Assembly (NCBI GenBank): GCA_932294295.1
Contig: OW028585.1
Location: 20,281,912-20,345,911 of the forward strand
Reading direction: 5' to 3'
Length of the DNA stretch: 64,000 bases
Source: Alitta virens
Taxonomy: Eukaryota; Annelida; Polychaeta; Phyllodocida; Nereididae
The notes under the pieces are model-generated. The model searched no databases. It was not told the DNA's origin and saw nothing but the letters and a program-made list of their open reading frames with translations. Within the stretch, counting starts at the first letter, position 1. Every line of letters starts with the position of its first letter. Both the position numbers and the translations under genes were made by a program. Positions 24,991 through 38,700 of the stretch are shown one piece after another.

Positions 24991-27900
24991 TAGTCAAACT
25001 CAATGATCGAACATTTCAGAATTGTCAAACGCAATTTTCAATCAAACCAAAATGGTTGGACTCAATGTATGATTATCTCAGAATGGTCATACTGAATGTT
25101 TGATAAACTCAGAATAGTCAGAGTCAATGATCGATCATCTCAGAATTGTCAAACTCAATGATCGAACATTTCAGAATTGTCAAACTCAATTTTCATTCAA
25201 ACCAAAATGGTTGGACTCAATGTTTGATTAGCTCAGAATGGTCATACTAAATGTTTGACCAAATCAGAATAGTCAAACTCAATGATCGAACATTTCAGAA
25301 TTGTCAAACTCAATGATCGAACATTTCAGAATTGTCAAACTCAATTTTCATTCAAACCAAAATGGTTGGACTCAATGTTTGATTAGCTCAGAATGGTCAT
25401 ACTAAATGTTTGACCAAATCAGAATAGTCAAACTCAATGATCGAACATTTCAGAATTGTCAAACTCAATGATCGAACATTTCAGAATTGTCAAACTCAAT
25501 TTTCATTCAAACCAAAATGGTTGGACTCAATGTTTGATTAATTCAGAATGGTCATACTGAATGTTTGACCCAATCAGAATAGTCAAACTCAATGATCGAA
25601 CATTTCAGAATTGTCAAACTCAATTTTCAATCAAACCAAAATGGTTGGACTGAATGTTTGATTAACTCAGATTGGTCAAACAGAATGTCTGATCAACTCA
25701 GAATAGTCAGACTCAATGATCGATCATCTCAGAATTGTCAAACTCAATGACGAACATTTCAGAATTGTCAAACTCAATTTTCATTCAAACCAAAATGGTT
25801 GGACTCAATGTTTGATTAATTCAGAATGGTCATACTTAATGTTTGACCAAATCAGAATAGTCAAACTGAATGATCGAACATTTCAGAATTGTCAAACGCA
25901 ATTTTCAATCAAACCAAAATGGTTGGACTCAATGTATGATTATCTCAGAATGGTCATACTGAATGTTTGATCAACTCAGAATAGTCAGACTCAATGATCG
26001 AACATTTCCGAATTGTCAAACTCAATTTTCATTCAAACCAAAATGGTTGGACTCAATGTTTGATTAGCTCAGAATGGTCATACTAAATGTTTGACCAAAT
26101 CAGAATAGTCAAACTCAATGATCGAACATTTCAGAATTGTCAAACTCAGTGATCAAACATTTCAGAATTGTCAAACTCAATTTTCATTCAAACCAAAATG
26201 GTTGGACTCAATGTTTGATTAATTCAGAATGGTCATACTGAATGTTTGACCAAATCAGAATAGGCAAACTCAATGATCGAACATTTCAGAATTGTCAAAC
26301 TCAATTTTCATTCAAACCAAAATGGTTGGACTCAATGTTTGATTAGCTCAGAATGGTCATACTAAATGTTTGACCAAATCAGAATAGTCAAACTCAATGA
26401 TCGAACATTTCAGAATTGTCAAACTCAATGATCGAACATTTCAGAATTGTCAAACTCAATTTTCATTCAAACCAAAATGGTTGGACTCAATGTTTGATTA
26501 ATTCAGAATGGTCATACTGAATGTTTGATCAACTCAGAATAGTCAAACTCAATGATCGAACATTTCCGAATTGTCAAACTCAATTTTCATTCAAACCAAA
26601 ATGGTTGGACTCAATGTTTGATTTGCTCAGAATGGTCATACTAAATGTTTGACCAAATCAGAATAGTCAAACTCAATGATCGAACATTTCAGAATTGTCA
26701 AACTCAATGATCGAACATTTCAGAATTGTCAAACTCAATTTTCATTCAAACTAAAATGGTTGGACTCAATGTTTGATTAATTCAGAATGGTCATACTGAA
26801 TGTTTGACCAAATCAGAATAGTCAAACTCAATGATCGAACATTTCAGAATTGTCAAACTCAATTTTCAATCAAACCAAAATGGTTGGACTCAATGTTTGA
26901 TTAATTCAGAATGGTCATACTGAATGTTTGATCAACTCAGAATAGTCAAACTCAATGATCGAACATTTCCGAATTGTCAAACTCAATTTTCATTCAAACC
27001 AAAATGGTTTGACTCAATGTTTGATTAGCTCAGAATGGTCATACTAAATGTTTGACCAAATCAGAATAGTCCAACTCAATGATCGAACATTTCAGAATTG
27101 TCAAACTCAATGATCGAACATTTCAGAATTGTCAAACTCAATTTTCATTCAAACCAAAATGGTTGGACTCAATGTTTGATTAATTCAGAATGGTCATACT
27201 GAAAGTTTGACCAAATCAGAATAGTCAAACTGAATGATCAAACATTTCAGAATTGTCAAACGCAATTTTCAATCAAACCAAAATGGTTGGACTCAATGTA
27301 TGATTATCTCAGAATGGTCATACTGATTGTTTGATCAACTCAGAATAGTCAGACTCAATGATCGATCATCTCAGAATTGTCAAACTCAATGATCGAACAT
27401 TTCAGAATTGTCAAACTCAATTTTCATTCAAACCAAACTGGTTGGACTCAATGTTTGATTAATTCAGAATGGTCATACTGAATGTTTGATCAACTCAGAA
27501 TAGTCAAACTCAATGATCGAACATTTCCGAATTGTCAAACTCAATTTTCATTCAAACCAAAATGGTTGGACTCAATGTTTGATTAGCTCAGAATGGTCAT
27601 ACTAAGTGTTTGACCAAATCAGAATAGTCAAACTCAATGATCGAACATTTCAGAATTGTCAAACTCAATGATCGAACATTTCAGAATTGTCAAACTCAAT
27701 TTTCATTCAAACCAAAATGGTTGGACTCAATGTTTGATTAATTCAGAATGGTCATACTGAATGTTTGACCAAATCAGAATAGTCAAACTCAATGATCGAA
27801 CATTTCAGAATTGTCAAACTCAATTTTCATTCAAACCAAAATGGTTGGACTCAATGTTTGATTAGCTCAGAATGGTCATACTAAATGTTTGACCAAATCA

Positions 27901-28352
27901 GAATAGTCAAACTCAATGATCGAACATTTCAGAATTGTCAAACTCAATGATCGAACATTTCAGAATTGTCAAACTCAATTTTCATTCAAACCAAAATGGT
28001 TGGACTCAATGTTTGATTAATTCAGAATGGTCATACTGAATGTTTGACCAAATCAGAATAGTCAAACTCAATGATCGAACATTTCAGAATTGTCAAACTC
28101 AATTTTCAATCAAACCAAAATGGTTGGACTGAATGTTTGATTAACTCAGATTGGTCAAACAGAATGTCTGATCAACTCAGAATAGTCATACTCAATGATC
28201 GATCATCTCAGAATTGTCAAACTCAATGATCGAACATTTCAGAATTGTCAAACTCAATTTTCATTCAAACCAAAATGGTTGGACTCAATGTTTGATTAAT
28301 TCAGAATGGTCATACTGAATGTTTGATCAACTCAGAATAGTCAAACTCAATG
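22930..28352 (+). repeat. 5,423-bp tandem block, copy 1 (contains the second 3,347-bp copy)
   Basis: Several rare variants repeat exactly 5,423 bases downstream: ccgtattg (23,627 and 29,050), agtcgaactc (24,284 and 29,707), caaacccaatt (24,751 and 30,174), agagtcaatg (25,121 and 30,544), the frame-bearing unit (25,716 and 31,139) and agtccaactc (about 27,071 and 32,494). Sharing of otherwise rare changes shows that this tract was copied as a block after those changes arose. Confidence 0.9.
25761..28336 (+). repeat. 3,347-bp-offset block, copy 2
   Basis: Partner of the 22.4-kb block. Private or rare variants here are gatcaaac in the cagtgatc unit (26,151), agtccaactc (about 27,069) and agtcatactc (about 28,187). 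Similarity to copy 1 ends near 28.3 kb, where this copy proceeds to a gattagcac unit rather than the cgcaatttt unit. Confidence 0.82.
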
Positions 28353-31300
28353 ATCGAACATTTCAGAATTGTCAAACTCAATTTTCATTCAAACCAAAAT
28401 GGTTGGACTCAATGTTTGATTAGCACAGAATGGTCATACTAAATGTTTGACCAAATCAGAATAGTCAAACTCAATGATCGAACATTTCAGAATTGTCAAA
28501 CTCAATGATCGAACATTTCAGAATTGTCAAACTCAATTTTCATTCAAACCAAAATGGTTGGACTCAATGTTTGATTAATTCAGAATGGTCATACTGAGTG
28601 TTTGATCAACTCAGAATAGTCAAACTCAATGATCGAACATTTCAGAATTGTCAAACTCAATTTTCATTCAAACCAAAATGGTTGGACTCAATGTTTGATT
28701 AGCTCAGAATGGTCATACTAAATGTTTGACCAAATCAGAATAGTCAAACTCAATGATCGAACATTTCAGAATTGTCAAACTCAATGATCGAACATTTCAG
28801 AATTGTCAAACTCAATTTTCATTCAAACTAAAATGGTTGGACTCAATGTTTGATTAATTCAGAATGGTCATACTGAATGTTTGACCAAATCAGAATAGTC
28901 AAACTCAATGATCGAACATTTCAGAATTGTCAAACTCAATTTTCAATCAAACCAAAATGGTTGGACTCAATGTTTGATTAATTCAGAATGGTCATACTGA
29001 ATGTTTGATCAACTCAGAATAGTCAAACTCAATGATCGAACATTTCCGTATTGTCAAACTCAATTTTCATTCAAACCAAAATGGTTTGACTCAATGTTTG
29101 ATTAGCTCAGAATGGTCATACTAAATGTTTGACCAAATCAGAATAGTCAAACTCAATGATCGAACATTTCAGAATTGTCAAACTCAATGATCGAACATTT
29201 CAGAATTGTCAAACTCAATTTTCATTCAAACCAAAATGGTTGGACTCAATGTTTGATTAATTCAGAATGGTCATACTGAAAGTTTGACCAAATCAGAATA
29301 GTCAAACTGAATGATCAAACATTTCAGAATTGTCAAACGCAATTTTCAATCAAACCAAAATGGTTGGACTCAATGTATGATTATCTCAGAATGGTCATAC
29401 TGATTGTTTGATCAACTCAGAATAGTCAGACTCAATGATCGATCATCTCAGAATTGTCAAACTCAATGATCGAACATTTCAGAATTGTCAAACTCAATTT
29501 TCATTCAAACCAAACTGGTTGGACTCAATGTTTGATTAATTCAGAATGGTCATACTGAATGTTTGATCAACTCAGAATAGTCAAACTCAATGATCGAACA
29601 TTTCCGAATTGTCAAACTCAATTTTCATTCAAACCAAAATGGTTGGACTCAATGTTTGATTAGCTCAGAATGGTCATACTAAGTGTTTGACCAAATCAGA
29701 ATAGTCGAACTCAATGATCGAACATTTCAGAATTGTCAAACTCAATGATCGAACATTTCAGAATTGTCAAACTCAATTTTCATTCAAACCAAAATGGTTG
29801 GACTCAATGTTTGATTAATTCAGAATGGTCATACTGAATGTTTGACCAAATCAGAATAGTCAAACTGAATGATCGAACATTTCAGAATTGTCAAACTCAA
29901 TTTTCATTCAAACCAAAATGGTTGGACTCAATGTTTGATTAGCTCAGAATGGTCATACTAAATGTTTGACCAAATCAGAATAGTCAAACTCAATGATCGA
30001 ACATTTCAGAATTGTCAAACTCAATGATCGAACATTTCAGAATTGTCAAACTCAATTTTCATTCAAACCAAAATGGTTGGACTCAATGTTTGATTAATTC
30101 AGAATGGTCATACTGAATGTTTGACCAAATCAGAATAGTCAAACTCAATGATCGAACATTTCAGAATTGTCAAACCCAATTTTCAATCAAACCAAAATGG
30201 TTGGACTGAATGTTTGATTAACTCAGATTGGTCAAACAGAATGTCTGATCAACTCAGAATAGTCAGACTCAATGATCGATCATCTCAGAATTGTCAAACT
30301 CAATGACGAACATTTCAGAATTGTCAAACTCAATTTTCATTCAAACCAAAATGGTTGGACTCAATGTTTGATTAATTCAGAATGGTCATACTGAATGTTT
30401 GATCAACTCAGAATAGTCAAACTCAATGATCGAACATTTCAGAATTGTCAAACGCAATTTTCAATCAAACCAAAATGGTTGGACTCAATGTATGATTATC
30501 TCAGAATGGTCATACTGAATGTTTGATAAACTCAGAATAGTCAGAGTCAATGATCGATCATCTCAGAATTGTCAAACTCAATGATCGAACATTTCAGAAT
30601 TGTCAAACTCAATTTTCATTCAAACCAAAATGGTTGGACTCAATGTTTGATTAGCTCAGAATGGTCATACTAAATGTTTGACCAAATCAGAATAGTCAAA
30701 CTCAATGATCGAACATTTCAGAATTGTCAAACTCAATGATCGAACATTTCAGAATTGTCAAACTCAATTTTCATTCAAACCAAAATGGTTGGACTCAATG
30801 TTTGATTAGCTCAGAATGGTCATACTAAATGTTTGACCAAATCAGAATAGTCAAACTCAATGATCGAACATTTCAGAATTGTCAAACTCAATGATCGAAC
30901 ATTTCAGAATTGTCAAACTCAATTTTCATTCAAACCAAAATGGTTGGACTCAATGTTTGATTAATTCAGAATGGTCATACTGAATGTTTGACCCAATCAG
31001 AATAGTCAAACTCAATGATCGAACATTTCAGAATTGTCAAACTCAATTTTCAATCAAACCAAAATGGTTGGACTGAATGTTTGATTAACTCAGATTGGTC
31101 AAACAGAATGTCTGATCAACTCAGAATAGTCAGACTCAATGATCGATCATCTCAGAATTGTCAAACTCAATGACGAACATTTCAGAATTGTCAAACTCAA
31201 TTTTCATTCAAACCAAAATGGTTGGACTCAATGTTTGATTAATTCAGAATGGTCATACTTAATGTTTGACCAAATCAGAATAGTCAAACTGAATGATCGA

Positions 31301-33651
31301 ACATTTCAGAATTGTCAAACGCAATTTTCAATCAAACCAAAATGGTTGGACTCAATGTATGATTATCTCAGAATGGTCATACTGAATGTTTGATCAACTC
31401 AGAATAGTCAGACTCAATGATCGAACATTTCCGAATTGTCAAACTCAATTTTCATTCAAACCAAAATGGTTGGACTCAATGTTTGATTAGCTCAGAATGG
31501 TCATACTAAATGTTTGACCAAATCAGAATAGTCAAACTCAATGATCGAACATTTCAGAATTGTCAAACTCAGTGATCGAACATTTCAGAATTGTCAAACT
31601 CAATTTTCATTCAAACCAAAATGGTTGGACTCAATATTTGATTAATTCAGAATGGTCATACTGAATGTTTGACCAAATCAGAATAGGCAAACTCAATGAT
31701 CGAACATTTCAGAATTGTCAAACTCAATTTTCATTCAAACCAAAATGGTTGGACTCAATGTTTGATTAGCTCAGAATGGTCATACTAAATGTTTGACCAA
31801 ATCAGAATAGTCAAACTCAATGATCGAACATTTCAGAATTGTCAAACTCAATGATCGAACATTTCAGAATTGTCAAACTCAATTTTCATTCAAACCAAAA
31901 TGGTTGGACTCAATGTTTGATTAATTCAGAATGGTCATACTGAATGTTTGATCAACTCAGAATAGTCAAACTCAATGATCGAACATTTCCGAATTGTCAA
32001 ACTCAATTTTCATTCAAACCAAAATGGTTGGACTCAATGTTTGATTTGCTCAGAATGGTCATACTAAATGTTTGACCAAATCAGAATAGTCAAACTCAAT
32101 GATCGAACATTTCAGAATTGTCAAACTCAATGATCGAACATTTCAGAATTGTCAAACTCAATTTTCATTCAAACTAAAATGGTTGGACTCAATGTTTGAT
32201 TAATTCAGAATGGTCATACTGAATGTTTGACCAAATCAGAATAGTCAAACTCAATGATCGAACATTTCAGAATTGTCAAACTCAATTTTCAATCAAACCA
32301 AAATGGTTGGACTCAATGTTTGATTAATTCAGAATGGTCATACTGAATGTTTGATCAACTCAGAATAGTCAAACTCAATGATCGAACATTTCCGAATTGT
32401 CAAACTCAATTTTCATTCAAACCAAAATGGTTTGACTCAATGTTTGATTAGCTCAGAATGGTCATACTAAATGTTTGACCAAATCAGAATAGTCCAACTC
32501 AATGATCGAACATTTCAGAATTGTCAAACTCAATGATCGAACATTTCAGAATTGTCAAACTCAATTTTCATTCAAACCAAAATGGTTGGACTCAATGTTT
32601 GATTAATTCAGAATGGTCATACTGAAAGTTTGACCAAATCAGAATAGTCAGACTCAATGATCGATCATCTCAGAATTGTCAAACTCAATGATCGAACATT
32701 TCAGAATTGTCAAACTCAATTTTCATTCAAACCAAACTGGTTGGACTCAATGTTTGATTAATTCAGAATGGTCATACTGAATGTTTGATCAACTCAGAAT
32801 AGTCAAACTCAATGATCGAACATTTCCGAATTGTCAAACTCAATTTTCATTCAAACCAAAATGGTTGGACTCAATGTTTGATTAGCTCAGAATGGTCATA
32901 CTAAGTGTTTGACCAAATCAGAATAGTCAAACTCAATGATCGAACATTTCAGAATTGTCAAACTCAATGATCGAACATTTCAGAATTGTCAAACTCAATT
33001 TTCATTCAAACCAAAATGGTTGGACTCAATGTTTGATTAATTCAGAATGGTCATACTGAATGTTTGACCAAATCAGAATAGTCAAACTGAATGATCGAAC
33101 ATTTCAGAATTGTCAAACTCAATTTTCATTCAAACCAAAATGGTTGGACTCAATGTTTGATTAGCTCAGAATGGTCATACTAAATGTTTGACCAAATCAG
33201 AATAGTCAAACTCAATGATCGAACATTTCAGAATTGTCAAACTCAATGATCGAACATTTCAGAATTGTCAAACTCAATTTTCATTCAAACCAAAATGGTT
33301 GGACTCAATGTTTGATTAATTCAGAATGGTCATACTGAATGTTTGACCAAATCAGAATAGTCAAACTCAATGATCGAACATTTCAGAATTGTCAAACTCA
33401 ATTTTCAATCAAACCAAAATGGTTGGACTGAATGTTTGATTAACTCAGATTGGTCAAACAGAATGTCTGATCAACTCAGAATAGTCATACTCAATGATCG
33501 ATCATCTCAGAATTGTCAAACTCAATGATCGAACATTTCAGAATTGTCAAACTCAATTTTCATTCAAACCAAAATGGTTGGACTCAATGTTTGATTAATT
33601 CAGAATGGTCATACTGAATGTTTGATCAACTCAGAATAGTCAAACTCAATG
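28353..33651 (+). repeat. 5,423-bp tandem block, copy 2 (lost one 124-bp unit)
   Basis: The offset to copy 1 is 5,423 up to gaaagtttgacc near 32,623, then drops to 5,299. The agtcagactc/palindrome subunit comes immediately after gaccaaatcagaat instead of one unit later. The missing 124 bases correspond to the unit with gatcaaac, cgcaatttt and gtatgattatctc. Downstream landmarks (actaagtg near 32,901, agtcatactc at 33,483, gattagcac near 33,720) follow at the reduced offset. Confidence 0.87.
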
Positions 33652-33770
33652 ATCGAACATTTCAGAATTGTCAAACTCAATTTTCATTCAAACCAAAATG
33701 GTTGGACTCAATGTTTGATTAGCACAGAATGGTCATACTAAATGTTTGACCAAATCAGAATAGTCAAACT
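32655..33770 (+). repeat. 1,116-bp tandem block, copy 1
   Basis: 1,116 is 36 x 31, or nine 124-bp unit lengths. Landmarks are caaactgg (32,735 and 33,851), agtcatac (33,483 and 34,599) and gattagcac (33,722 and 34,837). Only isolated base differences are visible, so this is one of the younger events in the window. Confidence 0.9.
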
Positions 33771-34885
33771 CAATGATCGATCATCTCAGAATTGTCAAAC
33801 TCAATGATCGAACATTTCAGAATTGTCAAACTCAATTTTCATTCAAACCAAACTGGTTGGACTCAATGTTTGATTAATTCAGAATGGTCATACTGAATGT
33901 TTGATCAACTCAGAATAGTCAAACTCAATGATCGAACATTTCCGAATTGTCAAACTCAATTTTCATTCAAACCAAAATGGTTGGACTCAATGTTTGATTA
34001 GCTCAGAATGGTCATACTAAGTGTTTGACCAAATCAGAATAGTCAAACTCAATGATCGAACATTTCAGAATTGTCAAACTCAATGATCGAACATTTCAGA
34101 ATTGTCAAACTCAATTTTCATTCAAACCAAAATGGTTGGACTCAATGTTTGATTAATTCAGAATGGTCATACTGAATGTTTGACCAAATCAGAATAGTCA
34201 AACTGAATGATCGAACATTTCAGAATTGTCAAACTCAATTTTCATTCAAACCAAAATGGTTGGACTCAATGTTTGATTAGCTCAGAATGGTCATACTAAA
34301 TGTTTGACCAAATCAGAATAGTCAAACTCAATGATCGAACATTTCAGAATTGTCAAACTCAATGATCGAACATTTCAGAATTGTCAAACTCAATTTTCAT
34401 TCAAACCAAAATGGTTGGACTCAATGTTTGATTAATTCAGAATGGTCATACTGAATGTTTGACCAAATCAGAATAGTCAAACTCAATGATCGAACATTTC
34501 AGAATTGTCAAACTCAATTTTCAATCAAACCAAAATGGTTGGACTGAATGTTTGATTAACTCAGATTGGTCAAACAGAATGTCTGATCAACTCAGAATAG
34601 TCATACTCAATGATCGATCATCTCAGAATTGTCAAACTCAATGATCGACATTTCAGAATTGTCAAACTCAATTTTCATTCAAACCAAAATGGTTGGACTC
34701 AATGTTTGATTAATTCAGAATGGTCATACTGAATGTTTGATTAACTCAGAATAGTCAAACTCAATGATCGAACATTTCAGAATTGTCAAACTCAATTTTC
34801 ATTCAAACCAAAATGGTTGGACTCAATGTTTGATTAGCACAGAATGGTCATACTAAATGTTTGACCAAATCAGAATAGTCAAACT
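33771..34885 (+). repeat. 1,116-bp tandem block, copy 2 (1-base deletion)
   Basis: The left junction is a hybrid unit. It begins as a gattagcac-type neighbour (gaccaaatc, agtcaaactc) and switches inside the first subrepeat to the palindrome-bearing catctcag form near 33,780. A private 1-base deletion, atgatcgacattt for atgatcgaacattt, lies near 34,648 and makes the copy 1,115 bp long. Another private change is gattaactcagaat near 34,740. Confidence 0.88.
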
Positions 34886-35782
34886 CAATGATCGAACATT
34901 TCAGAATTGTCAAACTCAATGATCGAACATTTCAGAATTGTCAAACTCAATTTTCATTCAAACCAAAATGGTTGGACTCAATGTTTGATTAATTCAGAAT
35001 GGTCATACTGAGTGTTTGATCAACTCAGAATAGTCAAACTCAATGATCGAACATTTCAGAATTGTCAAACTCAATTTTCATTCAAACCAAAATGGTTGGA
35101 CTCAATGTTTGATTAGCTCAGAATGGTCATACTAAATGTTTGACCAAATCAGAATAGTCAAACTCAATGATCGAACATTTCAGAATTGTCAAACTCAATG
35201 ATCGAACATTTCAGAATTGTCAAACTCAATTTTCATTCAAACCAAAATGGTTGGACTCAATGTTTGATTAATTCAGAATGGTCATACTGAATGTTTACCA
35301 AATCAGAATAGTCAAACTCAATGATCGAACATTTCAGAATTGTCAAACCCAATTTTCAATCAAACCAAAATGGTTGGACTGAATGTTTGATTAACTCAGA
35401 TTGGTCAAACAGAATGTCTGATCAACTCAGAATAGTCAGACTCAATGATCGATCATCTCAGAATTGTCAAACTCAATGACGAACATTTCAGAATTGTCAA
35501 ACTCAATTTTCATTCAAACCAAAATGGTTGGACTCAATGTTTGATTAATTCAGAATGGTCATACTGAATGTTTGATCAACTCAGAATAGTCAAACTCAAT
35601 GATCGAACATTTCAGAATTGTCAAACTCAATTTTCATTCAAACCAAAATGGTTGGACTCAATGTTTGATTAATTCAGAATGGTCATACTAAATGTTTGAC
35701 CAAATCAGAATAGTCAAACTCAATGATCGAACATTTCAGAATTGTCAAACTCAATGATAGAACATTTCAGAATTGTCAAACG
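34886..35782 (+). repeat. Satellite units with one cassette copy and 1-base lesions
   Basis: The first part matches 28.45-28.8 kb through the shared rare variant actgagtg (28,596 and 35,010). A private deletion removes the g of gtttgacc near 35,296 (atgtttacca). A cassette unit with the palindrome follows near 35,450, but its usual cgcaatttt partner is absent. The tract ends with the rare gatagaac variant at 35,756, which recurs at 45,830. No genes are seen. Confidence 0.75.
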
Positions 35783-38700
35783 CAATTTTCATTCAAACCA
35801 AAATGGTTGGACTCAATGTTTGATTAATTCAGAATGGTCATACTGAATGTTTGATCAACTCAGAATAGTCAAACTCAATGATCGAACATTTCCGAATTGT
35901 CAAACTCAATTTTCATTCAAACCAAAATGGTTGGACTCAATGTTTGATTTGCTCAGAATGGTCATACTAAATGTTTGACCAAATCAGAATAGTCAAACTC
36001 AATGATCGAACATTTCAGAATTGTCAAACTCAATGATCGAACATTTCAGAATTGTCAAACTCAATTTTCATTCAAACTAAAATGGTTGGACTCAATGTTT
36101 GATTAATTCAGAATGGTCATACTGAATGTTTGACCAAATCAGAATAGTCAAACTCAATGATCGAACATTTCAGAATTGTCAAACTCAATTTTCAATCAAA
36201 CCAAAATGGTTGGACTCAATGTTTGATTAATTCAGAATGGTCATACTGAATGTTTGATCAACTCAGAATAGTCAAACTCAATGATCGAACATTTCCGAAT
36301 TGTCAAACTCAATTTTCATTCAAACCAAAATGGTATGACTCAATGTTTGATTAGCTCAGAATGGTCATACTAAATGTTTGACCAAATCAGAATAGTCAAA
36401 CTCAATGATCGAACATTTCAGAATTGTCAAACTCAATGATCGAACATTTCAGAATTGTCAAACTCAATTTTCAATCAAACCAAAATGGTTGGACTGAATG
36501 TTTGATTAACTCAGAATGGTCAAACAGAATGTCTGATCAACTCAGAATAGTCAGACTCAATGATCGATCATCTCAGAATTGTCAAACTCAATGACGAACA
36601 TTTCAGAATTGTCAAACTCAATTTTCATTCAAACCAAAATGGTTGGACTCAATGTTTGATTAATTCAGAATGGTCATACTTAATGTTTGACCAAATCAGA
36701 ATAGTCAAACTGAATGATCGAACATTTCAGAATTGTCAAACGCAATTTTCAATCAAACCAAAATGGTTGGACTCAATGTATGATTATCTCAGAATGGTCA
36801 TACTGAATGTTTGATCAACTCAGAATAGTCAGACTCAATGATCGAACATTTCCGAATTGTCAAACTCAATTTTCATTCAAACCAAAATGGTTGGACTCAA
36901 TGTTTGATTAGCTCAGAATGGTCATACTAAATGTTTGACCAAATCAGAATAGTCAAACTCAATGATCGAACATTTCAGAATTGTCAAACTCAATTTTCAT
37001 TCAAACCAAAATGGTTGGACTCAATGTTTGATTAATTCAGAATGGTCATACTGAATGTTTGACCAAATCAGAATAGGCAAACTCAATGATCGAACATTTC
37101 AGAATTGTCAAACTCAATTTTCATTCAAACCAAAATGGTTGGACTCAATGTTTGATTAGCTCAGAATGGTCATACTAAATGTTTGACCAAATCAGAATAG
37201 TCAAACTCAATGATCGAACATTTCAGAATTGTCAAACTCAATGATCGAACATTTCAGAATTGTCAAACTCAATTTTCATTCAAACCAAAATGGTTGGACT
37301 CAATGTTTGATTAATTCAGAATGGTCATACTGAATGTTTGATCATCTCAGAATAGTCAAACTCAATGATCGAACATTTCCGAATTGTCAAACTCAATTTT
37401 CATTCAAACCAAAATGGTTGGACTCAATGTTTGATTTGCTCAGAATGGTCATACTAAATGTTTGACCAAATCAGAATAGTCAAACTCAATGATCGAACAT
37501 TTCAGAATTGTCAAACTCAATGATCGAACATTTCAGAATTGTCAAACTCAATTTTCATTCAAACTAAAATGGTTGGACTCAATGTTTGATTAATTCAGAA
37601 TGGTCATACTGAATGTTTGACCAAATCAGAATAGTCAAACTCAATGATCGAACATTTCAGAATTGTCAAACTCAATTTTCAATCAAACCAAAATGGTTGG
37701 ACTCAATGTTTGATTAATTCAGAATGGTCATACTGAATGTTTGATCAACTCAGAATAGTCAAACTCAATGATCGAACATTTCCGAAATTGTCAAACCCAA
37801 TTTTCATTCAAACCAAAATGGTTTGACTCAATGTTTGATTAGCTCAGAATGGTCATACTAAATGTTTGACCAAATCAGAATAGTCAAACTCAATGATCGA
37901 ACATTTCAGAATTGTCAAACTCAATGATCGAACATTTCAGAATTGTCAAACTCAATTTTCATTCAAACCAAAATGGTTGGACTCAATGTTTGATTAATTC
38001 AGAATGGTCATACTGAAAGTTTGACCAAATCAGAATAGTCAAACTGAATGATCAAACATTTCAGAATTGTCAAACGCAATTTTCATTCAAACCAAAATGG
38101 TTGGACTCAATGTATGATTATCTCAGAATGGTCATACTGATTGTTTGATCAACTCAGAATAGTCAGACTCAATGATCGATCATCTCAGAATTGTCAAACT
38201 CAATGATCGAACATTTCAGAATTGTCAAACTCAATTTTCATTCAAACCAAACTGGTTGGACTCAATGTTTGATTAATTCAGAATGGTCATACTGAATGTT
38301 TGATCAACTCAGAATAGTCAAACTCAATGATCGAACATTTCCGAATTGTCAAACTCAATTTTCATTCAAACCAAAATGGTTGGACTCAATGTTTGATTAG
38401 CTCAGAATGGTCATACTAAGTGTTTGACCAAATCAGAATAGTCAAACTCAATGATCGAACATTTCAGAATTGTCAAACTCAATGATCGAACATTTCAGAA
38501 TTGTCAAACTCAATTTTCATTCAAACCAAAATGGTTGGACTCAATGTTTGATTAATTCAGAATGGTCATACTGAATGTTTGACCAAATCAGAATAGTCAA
38601 ACTGAATGATCGAACATTTCAGAATTGTCAAACTCAATTTTCATTCAAACCAAAATGGTTGGACTCAATGTTTGATTAGCTCAGAATGGTCATACTAAAT

